Positions 46,505-58,921 of a DNA stretch of 64,000 nt are shown here, one piece after another. The stretch spans positions 31,591,300 to 31,655,299 of the forward strand of contig OX465581.1 in the NCBI GenBank assembly GCA_950022655.1, read 5' to 3'. The stretch is from Alentia gelatinosa. Lineage: Eukaryota; Annelida; Polychaeta; Phyllodocida; Polynoidae. The translations under genes were made by a program, and so were the position numbers. Every line of letters begins with the position of its first letter. Position 1 is the stretch's first letter. Under the pieces are notes generated by a model. It was given only the letters and a program-made list of their open reading frames with translations. It was not told the DNA's origin and ran no database searches.

Positions 46505-47387
46505 TCTTAACTACCAACCTTCCTACTGTTACTCGATAGTTATTTCTCTAAACAAAATTGATCTTACAAAGGCGAGTAATTTAGTGTCTATCCGAGGAAC
46601 AACTTCCACTGCTTCTGACGTCACATAACATGTGTCACTCTTTTAGGTCTCACAATACACATTTCTACACAGACGAAAGGGGGCGTGGCAGTTACAAAGT
46701 CAAATGCGCGCTTTCCCCTTAAGTCCTCATCATGATTACAATCTGATTAAGGAAGGGACTGAATAGAGATACCATTTCATTTCTTTAAAAAAAGAAATAC
46801 ACTAATTTTGTAAAACTCGACCTTTCTTAGATGTTTTGGAGCTCAATACCCGAGTTATCACTAGATGGCGCCACTTACACGTGACACTTTTATCCTGCTG
46901 GTACTTTGTCTCATTCGAGTTATTCCTTAAGCCGGTGATAAGCGAAGCTTTACTTAAGCTGATCTTTAGCTAGTGCCATACATTTAAAATCTAATAGGCA
47001 GAGTACCAGCGAAAGGTCAGGCACTCGTGTCCGCAGTCCATGTGGATGCAAACAGGAGGAGGACTATGAGGAAACCTCTTTGGTTGGGTTATATCGTGAA
47101 AAGCACAAGCCTGTCTTTAGGTGTATGGTGTTGAAGTGATATGCAACTACCTGTATGGTTGTGGGTGTGTGCCCCTGGCTCTGACGAATATCATCTTAAA
47201 GTAGGCCGTCCACTGCAATACTGTAATAGTCCGAGAGACTTTGACACCGCTTCACAGTCAGAGCCTCTCGGACTATACTGTAAGTGTAACTGACTACTGT
47301 ACTGACAATATCCACAACCAGCAATTCCGTTTACAATCTCATAGTTGCAGATGCAATAGAGCGTGTCTTTATGAATACACAACAGCA
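46505..47387. promoter_or_regulatory. Divergent promoter region of TBC1D25 and CRLS1
   Basis: 883 bp between start codons. It includes a short hairpin at about 47224-47278 (TAGTCCGAGAG and CTCTCGGACTA arms), the same family as at 36545-36618, in what is probably the CRLS1 5' UTR. The rest shows no clear core promoter element. Confidence 0.6.
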
Positions 47388-50300
47388 ATGGAATTGAGGA
47401 ATGGGCAAAGAATACTCTCTCTGTTAACACGAACATGTAAAATGAATCCACTCCATGTAATGACATTCAATGGGAATCACACTTTTCGGAATAGATCTAT
47501 GTCTTTTGTAAACTGTTGGTCTCGAACTCAGGCAGTCTCATCAAAAATGCCACAACATCTACATCTTGTGAAAAGCTTTACGCCTTGCCAGGCCCTTTAC
47601 AGCACATTTAGAGGGCATATTAGAGGAATGCCATATTTGGAATGTCACTTAAAGCAGCTGAATCAAGGTTGGTCCCATAACAAGCTGAAAGGGATAAAGA
47701 GACAGACATTAGACATGAATCCGTCGTCCTTGGGTTCCTATCCCACCTCCCTGAGAATGTACTCGGAAATTCAACCAAAAAATGTCCAGAAGCCCGACAA
47801 GAAGAAAGACCACTTTCAATATAAGGTTGGTGAATAATTATTTGACATATTTATGATTTGATAAATTAATATAGCATTATGAATATGATATCTAAGATAG
47901 AAATAGTCAAGACCGCTTTGAGCCCAGGACTATTTAACTTGTACTTTGTAGACACTGAGCCTTTCTATTGACACCTTGAGCCCGCACTGTGGATTCTCTG
48001 AGCCTAACCTGTGGAACCATGAGTCTTCTGACTAGACGCCTTGAGCCAAACCTCATGAGGGATAAGAAGGCCTGGCTCCTCCTGGCCAACGGTATGGCCA
48101 CAAATTAGCGCTGCACTGCTACCATGCATCGCACGGCCGTGTTAAGCGAGTAATGTTCCACCAACCACAGGCCCCAACCCTGGCCGGGGCCCGGATGACA
48201 GAATTGGTGTTTCGCCGGCAACAATGTGCTCAGTGGAAGAGTGCCAAAGCTGTCCCTGGCAGTGCAAGGTCATCATCCCGTATAAAATATACCACCACCA
48301 GCCAACTGGAAGCGGTATATTCTACACGGAATGATAACCTGTACCATGGGCCTGGCACTGAGGACACCGGCCTACCCTAATCCCAAAAAACCCTGCTTCT
48401 ATTCTCGGGAGCGGAACGTTTAGTTTCTTTCACGGCCGCTTGGGGCAAAGGGTATTGCCAGTTTCGATCACCCTAGCTTTCTGTTATTATCGCTCGATCG
48501 ACACGTAACGTAAATCGATGTTTGAACTTTCTGTAAATGAATAATATGCATAATCAAAGGTAGTTTGATGTGTTTCTAGCAAGATATATCAATAAACTCT
48601 GTGGGATAGAAGTTTGAATGTCTGAATCTGCACATTTATGTACTTTTGAGTAAGTTTTTATTTTGACATTTGTAGCAGCCTGTCATTGCATTTTCGGCAG
48701 ATTTCTGGAAAAAAGACCAAATAAAACAATCATTGCGAAACAAATTGATACAAAAAAAACCCACCAAACACCTTCCCCTACTCTTCATCTCCATTCCATT
48801 TTTTGTTTGATGTCTCTATGTTGGATATCTACTGAGATATTACCAGAGACAAACAGTGAATTTAACATTGGTTGCTATGGAGTGAAAAGTTGTTTAACCC
48901 TTCGCGCGTACGAGAGTGCACTGCACCGCTTTACCGAAAATAAACTGGACAGCTATAAACCTGAGTAGCGCAGTGTTCGTTTTTGCGGCCGGACCTACCC
49001 GTTACTACGTTGCGTGACGTCATCGCCGCTCCCGAGAATACTGAACCAGCGAGCAGGCCGTCATAGGATTATGAGGGCATGTCTATACCAAATCACAGAG
49101 TGCCGCCTGCAAAGCATCGCTAGCCATCGCTGGCCAAAAATGAATTCAATAGCTTTTTGTCAGCAGGGTGGCTGGCCAGGTATGCCGCAGCGAGCTTTGC
49201 TGGCATCCATGTTGACCGCTCCCCGCCTCCAACGCAACGGACCCAGTCAGGGGGCCAGACAATACCTGTGAGCTGCTAACCCATGAGCCGGGGCTGAAAG
49301 TTCAAACATTTACAAAAGTTTTGGCAGTATTTTAGCACCAGAGTGTGCTATACACATTCATAACATCAATGCTTATCTTTATTTACCTTCATTATTCAGT
49401 CAAATGCAGTATTCATTGGAAAATTGTTGCAAGTCAAATTCCAGCATGGAGCACACAGGTTGTGCTTGTGCACCAGGTTTTATGCAACCAGAGCTGCACA
49501 GTGTGTGGAGGCACATTCAGCGGGTAACCCCATAGGTCAGTGATTAAACCATACGAGAGGAGCATAGTAGAGACCAGGTTTGACTGGGCTGGTCAGGATC
49601 TCCGTGCTCTATGAGCTGGACCAGCAAGTGTCCCAAACAAAGTTGAGCAGCGCTCCTTATATAACACGCTGAGTCTGCATGATCGAGAGGTCACACTATA
49701 CTTGCTCTGGGGCTGCCCCAGGTCACACCCCGTACTTACTACAATATGTTTGTCAGACATCTGACAACATCCAATTCATAGTAAACCAAGTTGAACAGAA
49801 CCTGTGAACAAGCTGTGAAAATGATAGGATACGGCTGAAGGTGGGAGTCATAGATTGATTGAGACATAGACATGATCTAACAATTTACATTATATGAAAT
49901 TGTATTTTTATATTGCAGAATTGGGGAACGCTACTGACAATTCCCAACTTCCTGACGTTCTCAAGAATAGCTCTTACACCCTATCTTGGACATCTAGTGC
50001 TCTCAGAGTCATATGCAGCTGCGTGTGGACTATTTCTTTTCGCAGGAATCACTGATGTGGTATGAAGATCAACCGTTTTGTTTTAGTGTTTAAAAAGAGG
50101 TTTAAGCACAGAAATTTATAATGAGTTGTTCAGCTCGAATTTACATCATTTGCAACCTTTACTTAACTTGCGGTATGGTAACACACACACAAATATCAGG
50201 AGATATATACAAATAAATTTATTACCAGTAATTAGCGGGTGGATAGTTGATATTATAGGTTATGGCTATAGCATACTGTAGTACACCTAGCTTGTAGAGA

Positions 50301-53300
50301 GGTGACCTAACTACATTTTTATTTTTTATAGCTAAATACAGATAGGAATATAGGATTTCTGTTTTGGACAGAAGGTTTTATGGGCATACAATGTCTTACA
50401 ATTTTAGTTTTCATAACTTTGTCTTAAGAAATTTCAGTTGTTCACTCAATATTGATTGAAAGTGAGCATTAGTATTACATTTATCATCTCGATAAGTGGC
50501 TCTGACAGTTACTTACATCCTAGGAAGTATCATTATTTAGGTGAAACCTATATTTTGCATGATATTCATTTATCTTTGCCTAATTCAATAAAACTTGGGG
50601 GGGGGGGGGGTCCGCATCTCTGAAAGCACATGGCATAGTAATGTAGCAGACTTCCACCCGTGGGCTCTGTGGTTTCTATTACTCTATAAGCATTGGCACA
50701 TGCCTTATACCTATATCCTTGTAAGAACACTGAATATATTGTCGGAGCTCAGCCTTGTTTTGAACATGGAGCCTGTAGTATGCCCAACTAACACCAGATC
50801 GCTCCATAACTTAGTCTTAGACTTGCACTTGTATTGACACATTTATTGAGTTTTAAATGCGTCCACTTGCAAATTCAACCTTCTGAGGCCTATAATTCTA
50901 TTTTAAGATGCACACTTAGATGCACATTTATTTCAAATCATTTTATAGGTATGCATTGACAATATTTTCCATAGAATATAGATCATTGTTGACATACCCA
51001 GTCTGGCTAGCTCCTGAAACTTACTGGTATTTAAACTATTCCAGTTGGATGGCTGGATAGCTAGGCGTTTCCCGAGCCAGTCATCACCAGTCGGTAGCTT
51101 TATGGATCCTTTAGCAGATAAATTTCTCGTCAGCACTCTCTTCATATCTCTCACCATCGTTAACCTCATCCCAGGTAAGGTTTTGATTACATTTGAAATA
51201 CTCTTCTTTATATCAAATTGTCATAGGAATAGTTCAGTAAACCATCCTTTAATGATATAGTCTCTCTTCCCTTTTTGTAAAATGCTACTAAGTCAGCTAT
51301 ATAAGATAGCTTGTATATGCCTCTTTGATTCCACTTGATAAGAAAAGAAAGTTGTAATTTTCAAAAATCCTCTGCAAATTCAAAACATTTTTTTTATTCG
51401 AGTATCAAAAGACACAAACTGTCGTCCAGAGACGTTCTTCATAATACTTTCTTCATAGAATATTTTGTAAGGTCTAGGTGCCTAGACTGGCCAGGTATAA
51501 TTAAGGAGTAAGAGAGATAGAACTCGGCTGCTGAACTTACTGCCAATAGGGGATGACCTGTCTTATTCTGGCTTGTGACACATGCCTATGAGGGCACTCC
51601 TGACACTAACATCTCAGAGTGTCATTGTTATAGCACCCTGCCGCCATATGGGCAGGTTAGGAACTACAGCAAGCTACAGCACGCCATCCAAAGCATGGCA
51701 GTTGAACTGTAAACATCAGGTAGGCAGGAGTCCAAGATGGTGACTGTCCCAATATAGTCATTTTGTTAAGTACTAATAGATATTGACAATTTTGATGACT
51801 ACCTTCTTCTCATAGAAATTGAAAATTATAGCCACGCCAGGAATGTACTTTGCAATCTATTTTGTTTTTTGTTTGTTCTGTAGCAGTCGTCGGCTCTGGC
51901 CTCCTTAGGCTTAATCACCCACCTTCCGATAGATCATATCTATGCTGGCGATGAGTAAAGCTACCCTATGAGATTCACATAGGTCGATTCCTTATGTTGT
52001 TGGTGTATTTAAGCTGGAGGACTATATAACCTAGCAACACAAAACCAGACACATCAAGTTGATTAAATGTTTGTTTATTACTTAGTTCCTAGTGATTCGA
52101 GGATCACTGTCCTTACATTACCTTGACATCGGAGTGCCAAGTAAAGCCAAGTGAACTATCTATGAGTCGAAGCACATAGACTCGTTCAACCACCGAGAGG
52201 GTTCCTATTGAGAGGGCTCACTACCTGTGAGGCTCCAAAGGATTCACTCTTCTCAGAGAGAATGCACAGAGTAACATGACTGCCTGCTGCAGACTCGGGC
52301 TTATATACAAGCTGAGTTACATAATCCGGGTGCACCCATATCACTTGTGTGCTTGGGCTCACCTGAACTACCACACAGCAGGGACTGGCTTCCCACGTCC
52401 TCTGGCGAAGAGCGAACACACCACTGCTACCCTGACCCAACCCCTACAGTTCCATTTAGTTTCTATATGTGTCTTTCAGAACTTGTCATCCTCAGTTTGT
52501 TTTCTAAATGGTTGTTTAATTAACGATTTTAAACTCAGGAGCCCACCCCTTTTAAACAATCCTTCATCCCTCAGCTGATTCTAAGGAGTGACTCTTGCAA
52601 TGCTTTTAATTACTTGACTACCACAACGAATTTAAGCTCTTCTATGCGATTCAGAGGATGAATATATGTCTGATACCCCGCCATATTTTTTACTGCCACA
52701 ACAGTATCTTGTTATTACACATTATTTAGTTTTTCAATATTTGATGATCCAGCTCCTTTGACATGTCTCGTTGTGGCAAGAGATGTGTCTCTAATTGCTG
52801 CAGCATTCTACGTTCGGATCATTTCACTTCCTCCCCCGGTAAGTATTTACATTCACTCAGCGGAGTATACCGGGAATGGGAGAGGGGAGGGGGAGGGGTA
52901 GGATATCTTGTGTTTTGATAATAAAGTTGGATAGATTATATCACAAAACCAACAGCACCTGATTTTAAATTGAAGATAGATTTTAATGATACTTGATACT
53001 TATACAGGAGTCTGGCGCAACGTTTCGGCCAATGTCGGCCTTCTGTAGGTATATACATTTACTATATACCCATGCCGTATATACTGTAAATACGCACCGT
53101 TTCGGCATATGACGTAAAAATACTGTACGGACCGCCGGTCCGTACACTAAAATACGGACCACCTTGCCATACACGTTTATTAACATATCAGTTGCTAAAA
53201 ATTAAATTAATGATTATTTTAAATATTTTGGGTATATAGTAAATATATAACGTCCAACCATGCTTGTACAAGTCACAGAACTCGATGATAATTTACGGTT

Positions 53301-55888
53301 TGTACGGAACTCGGCATAAATGCCTCATTCCGTACAAACCGTAAATTACCATCTCGTTCTGTGAATTGTACAGCATGGTCAGGACGTTCTATATAAGTAC
53401 TCTCCTCCTGTAAGCACTGGAGTAAATTTAATTCAATTTGACGCCAATTTTATCACATCTCGGAAGTTATTCTACCTTATAATGATATGAACGGATACGC
53501 TGAACGAGTCGAATAAGTGGGGAACCTAGATTTATTTCACCCCTGGTATTTTTCTCCATAGACCTAACATTTGGAACTCATATCCAACGCCCATTGAGTA
53601 TTTTATAGAAAAGTATACTCAATAGGGGATTATGTTACAAAGGTTACCCCATCAGTCAATGTTAAGGGTGAGATTAATTCAGAAACCTATTCAAGTTTAC
53701 AGTCAGAGCTCAATCCCATCTCGTTCGAATCGCTATATAATTCACACGGGTTCGCTTAGTGAATTACTATGTGATTCAAACTCGATGGGATACAAGCTTT
53801 CATAGGTTTCCTCTATAATATACTGTACATCTTTTCCCCGTATGTTCCTTGGTTACAGATTTTTACACACACTAAATATTTTAGGTAACAGTCGCTGCAG
53901 TATTTGACCTGTCCAGCCAAACTGCCGAGCTCAAGCCAACTCTTATTAGCAAGGTAAACCACATATTTAAGCGATAAAGGTTGCCAGCATAATGTGTACA
54001 TTTGTCTCTCATCTTACACCAGCAAAGGGCTTTGTAATGGACATATTTTGTCATTTTGTTTTGCACCTTTTTTTCTAGATACCTGATCTCTAAATAATCT
54101 TGGGATGATGAAATAGAATTAACATAGTGAACAGAGTATCCAGTATAAATACGTGTGAAATGATCAATTTCTGTAATAGTTGAGTAAAATATTCTCTGGA
54201 TATCTAACCCAAATATAACATTACCACTCCTAATCCTATATTGCAGTTGTGTTCCCTTTTTTGTCTTGTAATGTATTGCACTGTACATTCCACGTTGACT
54301 CGATATCCACTACAGTCTACAGTATAGTGCCCTGCATTACTCTGTGCTACCCAGCGATGCTCGTTTTCTCACCGCTGATATTTTCCCCATAGAATTAGCA
54401 AAGGAAACTCATAGCCAAACTGTTTTGCATAATATAAAAAAAGACTGACTGGCCTTGGGTACGGTGACAGTAGATAAGAGTAACCAAAATATTACTCATC
54501 AAAATATCGGCCGCACGTCACTTGAACTGTTTACTAGGTTTTCTTTAAAGGTATGTTTTCTTATATATCTTAAAGATATTCTTTACTCAAATCCATGGGA
54601 GAGATAAGATCAGGAACCAATTTAAATTGTATATAACTAATGTATAAACTACATATGGAACTAAAAATAAGATGTACTTCTTATATGTTTTTCAATATGA
54701 GAGTTACATGAGGTCGATGTGCAATAGATTGTCAGTTTCATGATAAATATGGATTTATACTTCATTGATGATCTATATTTTGTGCATCCTTTTTCATTCA
54801 CATCCATAATTTCCCACAAGAGAGTACAATTTCTTAAATAATGTTTACCCCAATCATCGCTTTGACAGCCACGAGACTACCTTTTGCCCACAGATAGTCT
54901 GATTTGAATTGTCATGAAAAGGATATCCACCATTAAATTGGATGGTCGTTTAAGTGAGTTCTTGTTTGTCAAACTATGGCAGTGACATGAACGAGAAACT
55001 AGTTTATCTATTTTTTAATTTCCATCAGGCAAACACTGCCGTCCAGCTTGGATTGGTGATGACGACGTTGGTCGCTCCAGTCATCGACTGCGTCGACCAT
55101 CCGGCCTTACAGACGCTCTGGTAAGCAGATAAGCGTGATTTATTGGACAATTTTCGGTTCTTTTCTGTACACTCTCACTTTTATCTCATATTCAATAATG
55201 GATGTCTGACAAAACGTTTTAATGGAATCAGGGAAAGAGTCAAATGTTGGTTATATGTCGTTTTATAGTGTTAATGTAAAAGTATTAAAGCATTAAATGG
55301 TCAAATGAACACGTTTACAGAAAAATGGCTACCATATCTGGAATTGCCAAAGTCACAGCTTTCATTTGATGCAATAAAATTGCTGCTATACTTCCATGGA
55401 ACGAAAGGCCACTTTTCAGGAGCTGGCCTTCTTACTAAAGGGCATGATGCGGGGATGATTTATACTATACATATACTTTAATGTTTTTTCCGAGGGCGAA
55501 CAGGTTTTTTCGTTATAAAGTTTATATCTTTGTTCTCTTCATTACATCTATTTGTATCAATCTTATTAATGATATCCATGCAAGACCTATTGGACTTGTA
55601 TACATGTATTCAGAGAAAATTATCATAAAATGGTGCCTTAAAAGGTAATAAATCTTGCATACTCACCTATTGCTGCTATTATTCATCGTATTATGATGTG
55701 GCTTTCTTTATACATAAAAGTCACTGGTAGTAGACCGACCAAAAGTATTGAACACGTATTCACTGCACATATGTTGTCTTTCACGTAGGTACATCACCGC
55801 AGGAACAACGGTATGGTCTGGCATAGGATACATATTCGCCAAGGATACATTTGAAATTTATAAACAAAGACGACAGAAAGAGAATTAA
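47388..55888 (+). CDS. CRLS1: CRLS1, mitochondrial cardiolipin synthase (7 exons)
   Basis: Exons 47388-47825, 49919-50059, 51045-51174, 52753-52838, 53885-53953, 55029-55120 and 55789-55888 join in phase to 351 residues. The CDP-alcohol phosphotransferase motif spans the exon 2/3 border: D192-V-L-D195-G-W-I-A-R200, then G210-x3-D214-x3-D218 ([20 protein letters not shown]). Further family segments are [42 protein letters not shown] and NTAVQLGLV, with several membrane helices. The enzyme joins CDP-diacylglycerol and phosphatidylglycerol to make cardiolipin in the inner mitochondrial membrane. Exon 1 encodes a basic 146-residue leader ([18 protein letters not shown]...), longer than in mammals and fitting import. 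The frame is open upstream of 47388 but has no earlier ATG. ATTAAA at 55919 may be the poly(A) signal. Confidence 0.94.
48400..49040 (-). mobile_element. TIR element, TATTCTCGGGAGCGG family, copy 2
   Basis: TATTCTCGGGAGCGG (48400) and CCGCTCCCGAGAATA (ending 49040) are perfect inverted repeats. The flanking inner sequences match the copy at 5604-6470 in reverse (ACGTCACGCAACGTAGTAAC read on the minus strand). It appears to have inserted into the GTGTATAGCACACTCTGGTG repeat, pieces of which lie on both sides. Confidence 0.75.
49190..49400 (-). repeat. GTGTATAGCACACTCTGGTG family, reversed core
   Basis: TAGCACCAGAGTGTGCTATA, ACATTCATAACATCAATGC and CTTATCTTTATTTACC are the reverse complement of the family core seen at 7600 and 26030. 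Confidence 0.7.
51879..52448 (+). mobile_element. Probable solo LTR in CRLS1 intron 3
   Basis: 570 bp starting TGTAGCAGTC and ending ACCCCTACA (TG...CA, with the 5-bp inverted ends TGTAG/CTACA) and flanked by GTTC on both sides (51875-51878 and 52449-52452), a likely 4-bp target duplication. It contains a TATA box (CTATATAACC, about 52020) roughly where an LTR promoter would sit. No internal coding part is present, so this would be the product of LTR-LTR recombination. Confidence 0.65.
53008..53050 (-). repeat. Degenerate hammerhead-like motif 3
   Basis: Minus strand: CTACAGAAGGCCGACATTGG then CCGAAACGTTGCGCC. The stem GGCC/GGCC and GAAAC box fit the same layout as the two motifs in UBL4A, but the CTGANGA box is damaged (CTACAGA) and no stem I pairing is evident. 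It directly abuts a copy of the TTATATACCCATG repeat. Confidence 0.3.
53040..53395 (+). repeat. TTATATACCCATG repeat joined to hairpin element, copy 2
   Basis: 53040-53240 matches 18265-18440 and 4650-4760. 53245-53395 is a hairpin whose outer arms (ATATAACGTCC, CATGCTTGTACA) resemble 5457-5600 and whose inner arms AATTTACGGTTTGTACGGAA and TTCCGTACAAACCGTAAATT pair perfectly. Confidence 0.75.
53535..53810 (+). repeat. CTCACCCCTGGTATTTTT repeat and an adjacent hairpin
   Basis: 53535-53640 is the uninterrupted copy of the repeat split at 44795-45245; a third fragment is near 54365-54440. 53682-53810 is a palindrome (GAAACCTATTCAAG and CTTTCATAGGTTTC outer arms; ATCCCATCTCGTTCGAATC and ATTCAAACTCGATGGGAT inner arms). 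Confidence 0.65.
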
Positions 55889-58800
55889 TGTCCTTATTAT
55901 TTATCCATGTTATGTTATATTAAATGAAAATAATTATACTATTGAGGAAATCCTTATTATAGGTTACATGCAAATGATTGATATTTAAGTATACCTGATA
56001 AAGTGCTTCTTTTATATACCTACTTGAATTGTGTCGTACCTCAGGAAGTCCATATATTGTACATGAAGAACTGACGTTTTATAGAACAAAACAATAGTGT
56101 GTGCGGATGTTCCCTAGTTTGAGGACAGATTGATAAAATATATCAAAACTGTCCTGTGCATTCTAGTTATCTCATCTGTATTTGGTGCTGAAGGAAATAC
56201 TAATTATCAAATGGACACGTAATCAAATACCGGCATTCAAAATGCCATTTATCTTAGATGAATATAAAGTTAATACAGTTTTTAGATTGACGATCATCAA
56301 GTTCCCCTCGTTTATGTACGACATGAATGTAGAGTAGCAGTGAATGTATTGAAAGTTCGAAATGAAATTTAAGAAAAAAAGACTCGATTTATTTGTTTTT
56401 GCTTTTCAGAATGACTATATATGTTGGCAAACAATTAGATCGTATAAAACACCATCACCCTAACCAAACAATTAGAATACTTCGGAAGCGTATGTGAAAC
56501 TTTTTATTGCACAATGCAGAACATGGAAAGGTGAATACATGAATAGAATATTGCACAAAATCGTTTTCAAATACACGTGTACAAACGATTTAAATCATAT
56601 GATCTCAGCGATCCTTATGGCAATTTGGGTCAATTTGTGTGTATTTGTCTCCGATTTTTTTTAAAGTACAGCTGATATTTTAGATAGAATACGAGTGAAA
56701 TATCTTACCCTCTAAAATAGTCTTTCTTAATATCTTATCAAATGGTATAATATCCGTCCAAGTACATAAAGAAAGAAAAAATCAAATAGTAAGAGAAACC
56801 TTAATAATACGTTAAACACGTTAAAAGGTTAAATACTTATGTATTGAATAGTGTAGTTATAGAGTATAATATGGTAATATATTACTTTAAATTGTAGCAA
56901 TTGAGTTAAAATATGGATACCCATATGAACCAGTTTTTTATCCCTCCAGTTTGATTTAAAATTGGACTTATTTCTCAGTCATAAACCTCATACGAATATC
57001 TGAAATACCTATCAATGTGAACACATTGACCCTTTGTTCAATGATTTTCGTGGATATGATGATGAACCGCCACAATCTCTATTGTACGATACCTCCCATT
57101 GAGTACCAGTCCTTTATCCCATATCCTTTGATGACATGGATACGAACACCCAATATGTCAAGCTGCATTGATAGTGGTAACTTCCTTCGGTTTTAAAAAT
57201 ACTTCTATTAGTCTAAACCTAGCTTTAACAAATTGAAACCATGTGTGTTGTTTTGTATCTTATTAAGTACTGCTGCTCTACATATCACAAAAATAAATTA
57301 TTGTCACCCTGGCCACGTATTCCCCCATACATATCAAGGGTGGTATCACATACAAGTCCAGTTTACCCACGTGACTAAATGAAGCAATTTGGTTGGATAT
57401 GCCAAAATAGCAGCCCTTTGTAACATAGCGTTCTAATTTCAAACATTCTTGAGTCTTAGTACATATCATACAACAAAGGTAATCTCATCTACATATAGTA
57501 CTGTTGTGTGTGTAAAAATACGTGTATACTAAATTAAAGAGACGCAGTTTTGATAATAGTCTCAACTTACCTACTTTATAAAATCCTCCACGAGTTGACA
57601 ACAGGTAATAAACCAGGAAAACCATCTGCAATAGTTCACGTGTACAGCCCACATAATGGTCTGATTAAAGGATGGAGTTGGCAAGTATATGATGCCTAGG
57701 TCCAGTGTTATCTATGGGCATGCCTATAATGCTCTTCAAAATAAAAAAAACAACATAACTAGTCGATGACTTCCATCAACATATTAATGGGTCACTATAA
57801 TCCCTATTGCACTTCCTTCCATTGAGTACTATTCCTCTTGTTTTTTTTAAATCATTATATGCACGTTCTGTGTTTAACGTATACTTGCTCTACATGTAGT
57901 AACAATAAATTACTGGCAACCTGGGAACCTATTTTCCCATACAAGTCAGGGGTTAGATTTAATACTTAATACATGCCGAGTTTGCCCCCACAATTAAGTG
58001 AAACACTTTATTGGATATGCCAAATTACAGCACTCCGTCCACGGTGTGAGGCTATAATGCACACCATACCAAGCAAGAGCTAGATATCATATCCTTTAGT
58101 AGTTCTTGCACTATTATAGGGGCAGTTATAGTACTATAATAGGAAGTTTTCATAAAAAGGGCCTCAACATTATTATCTTATACAATATTTCACCCGTTGA
58201 GAAGAGTCTTAATTGTTCAAACGATAGTATACAACACCGTGATGGAATGTAGCCCACATATAATGTGTAACATAATGGTCTGATTAAAGAACGGTTATAA
58301 TGTGATATGTATTATGACTTAAATATTCTTAAACCTTACTAAATCTAAGCATGAACGTACAATTAATACCTAATTACTGACAAGATACAGTGATGAGAAA
58401 GCCTGCCCTCATGTTAGTCCCATTTACATTATCTATGCAAACATACCACCCTATGCTGCGATAGAGTGGACCGCACACTCACTCACGCGTCCATTTTCCC
58501 CGAGCTTATACATATAGACATGTTGATAACGTTCTCGACGCCGCTAAAGACTGCTCATCTTCCTCTGTCAAATGTGTTTGCTGTAGCCCATATCATAATT
58601 CAAATATAAATACAGTATTTATTCAGGAAAATAATATCTTTACGGATAACGCCGAATTCAGCCATTGCTCCACTTAAAATGATTTAGTATGAGGGTTAAT
58701 TTAATATCCATGTCACATCTACAGATAATAAAGAAAGAAATTCAAACAGAATACAATTATAAAAAAAGCTGATAAAGCGTATATTCGGGAAAAGATTTGC

Positions 58801-58921
58801 ATGTTAAATCTGACGATGACAAAAACCCTCCTTCGAACCAATTCTATTCCAGTGATTGACTTAGGTGATCTTGTACATACAATGTAGTGTTTACGCCAGG
58901 ACGGTGTAAGGTTGTCTAAGA
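55889..58921. other. Spacer between the CRLS1 and two-pore channel stop codons
   Basis: Tail-to-tail spacer of 3.0 kb with both 3' UTRs. 57060-58290 is a diverged tandem duplication. On the minus strand AATAAA at 58623-58618 may serve the channel gene. No exon is seen. Confidence 0.6.
57060..58290 (+). repeat. Diverged tandem duplication, about 617-bp period
   Basis: Landmarks recur in order with an offset of about 600-620 bp: CCATTGAGTAC (57097, 57809), CTGCTCTACATATCACAA versus TTGCTCTACATGTAGTAACA, CCCATACA, TTGGATATGCCAAA (57394, 58010) and CATAATGGTCTGATTAAAG (57652, 58272). Identity is roughly 65-75 percent by eye. Confidence 0.7.

Larger units (their letters stand above)
47826..49918 (+). 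other. CRLS1 intron 1, repeat-filled
   Basis: Holds a GGACGCCTTGAGCC-type fragment (47915-48055), a reversed piece of the GTGTATAGCACACTCTGGTG family (48150-48400), a TIR element (48400-49040) and the reversed core of the former family (49190-49400). No exon seen. Confidence 0.6.
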
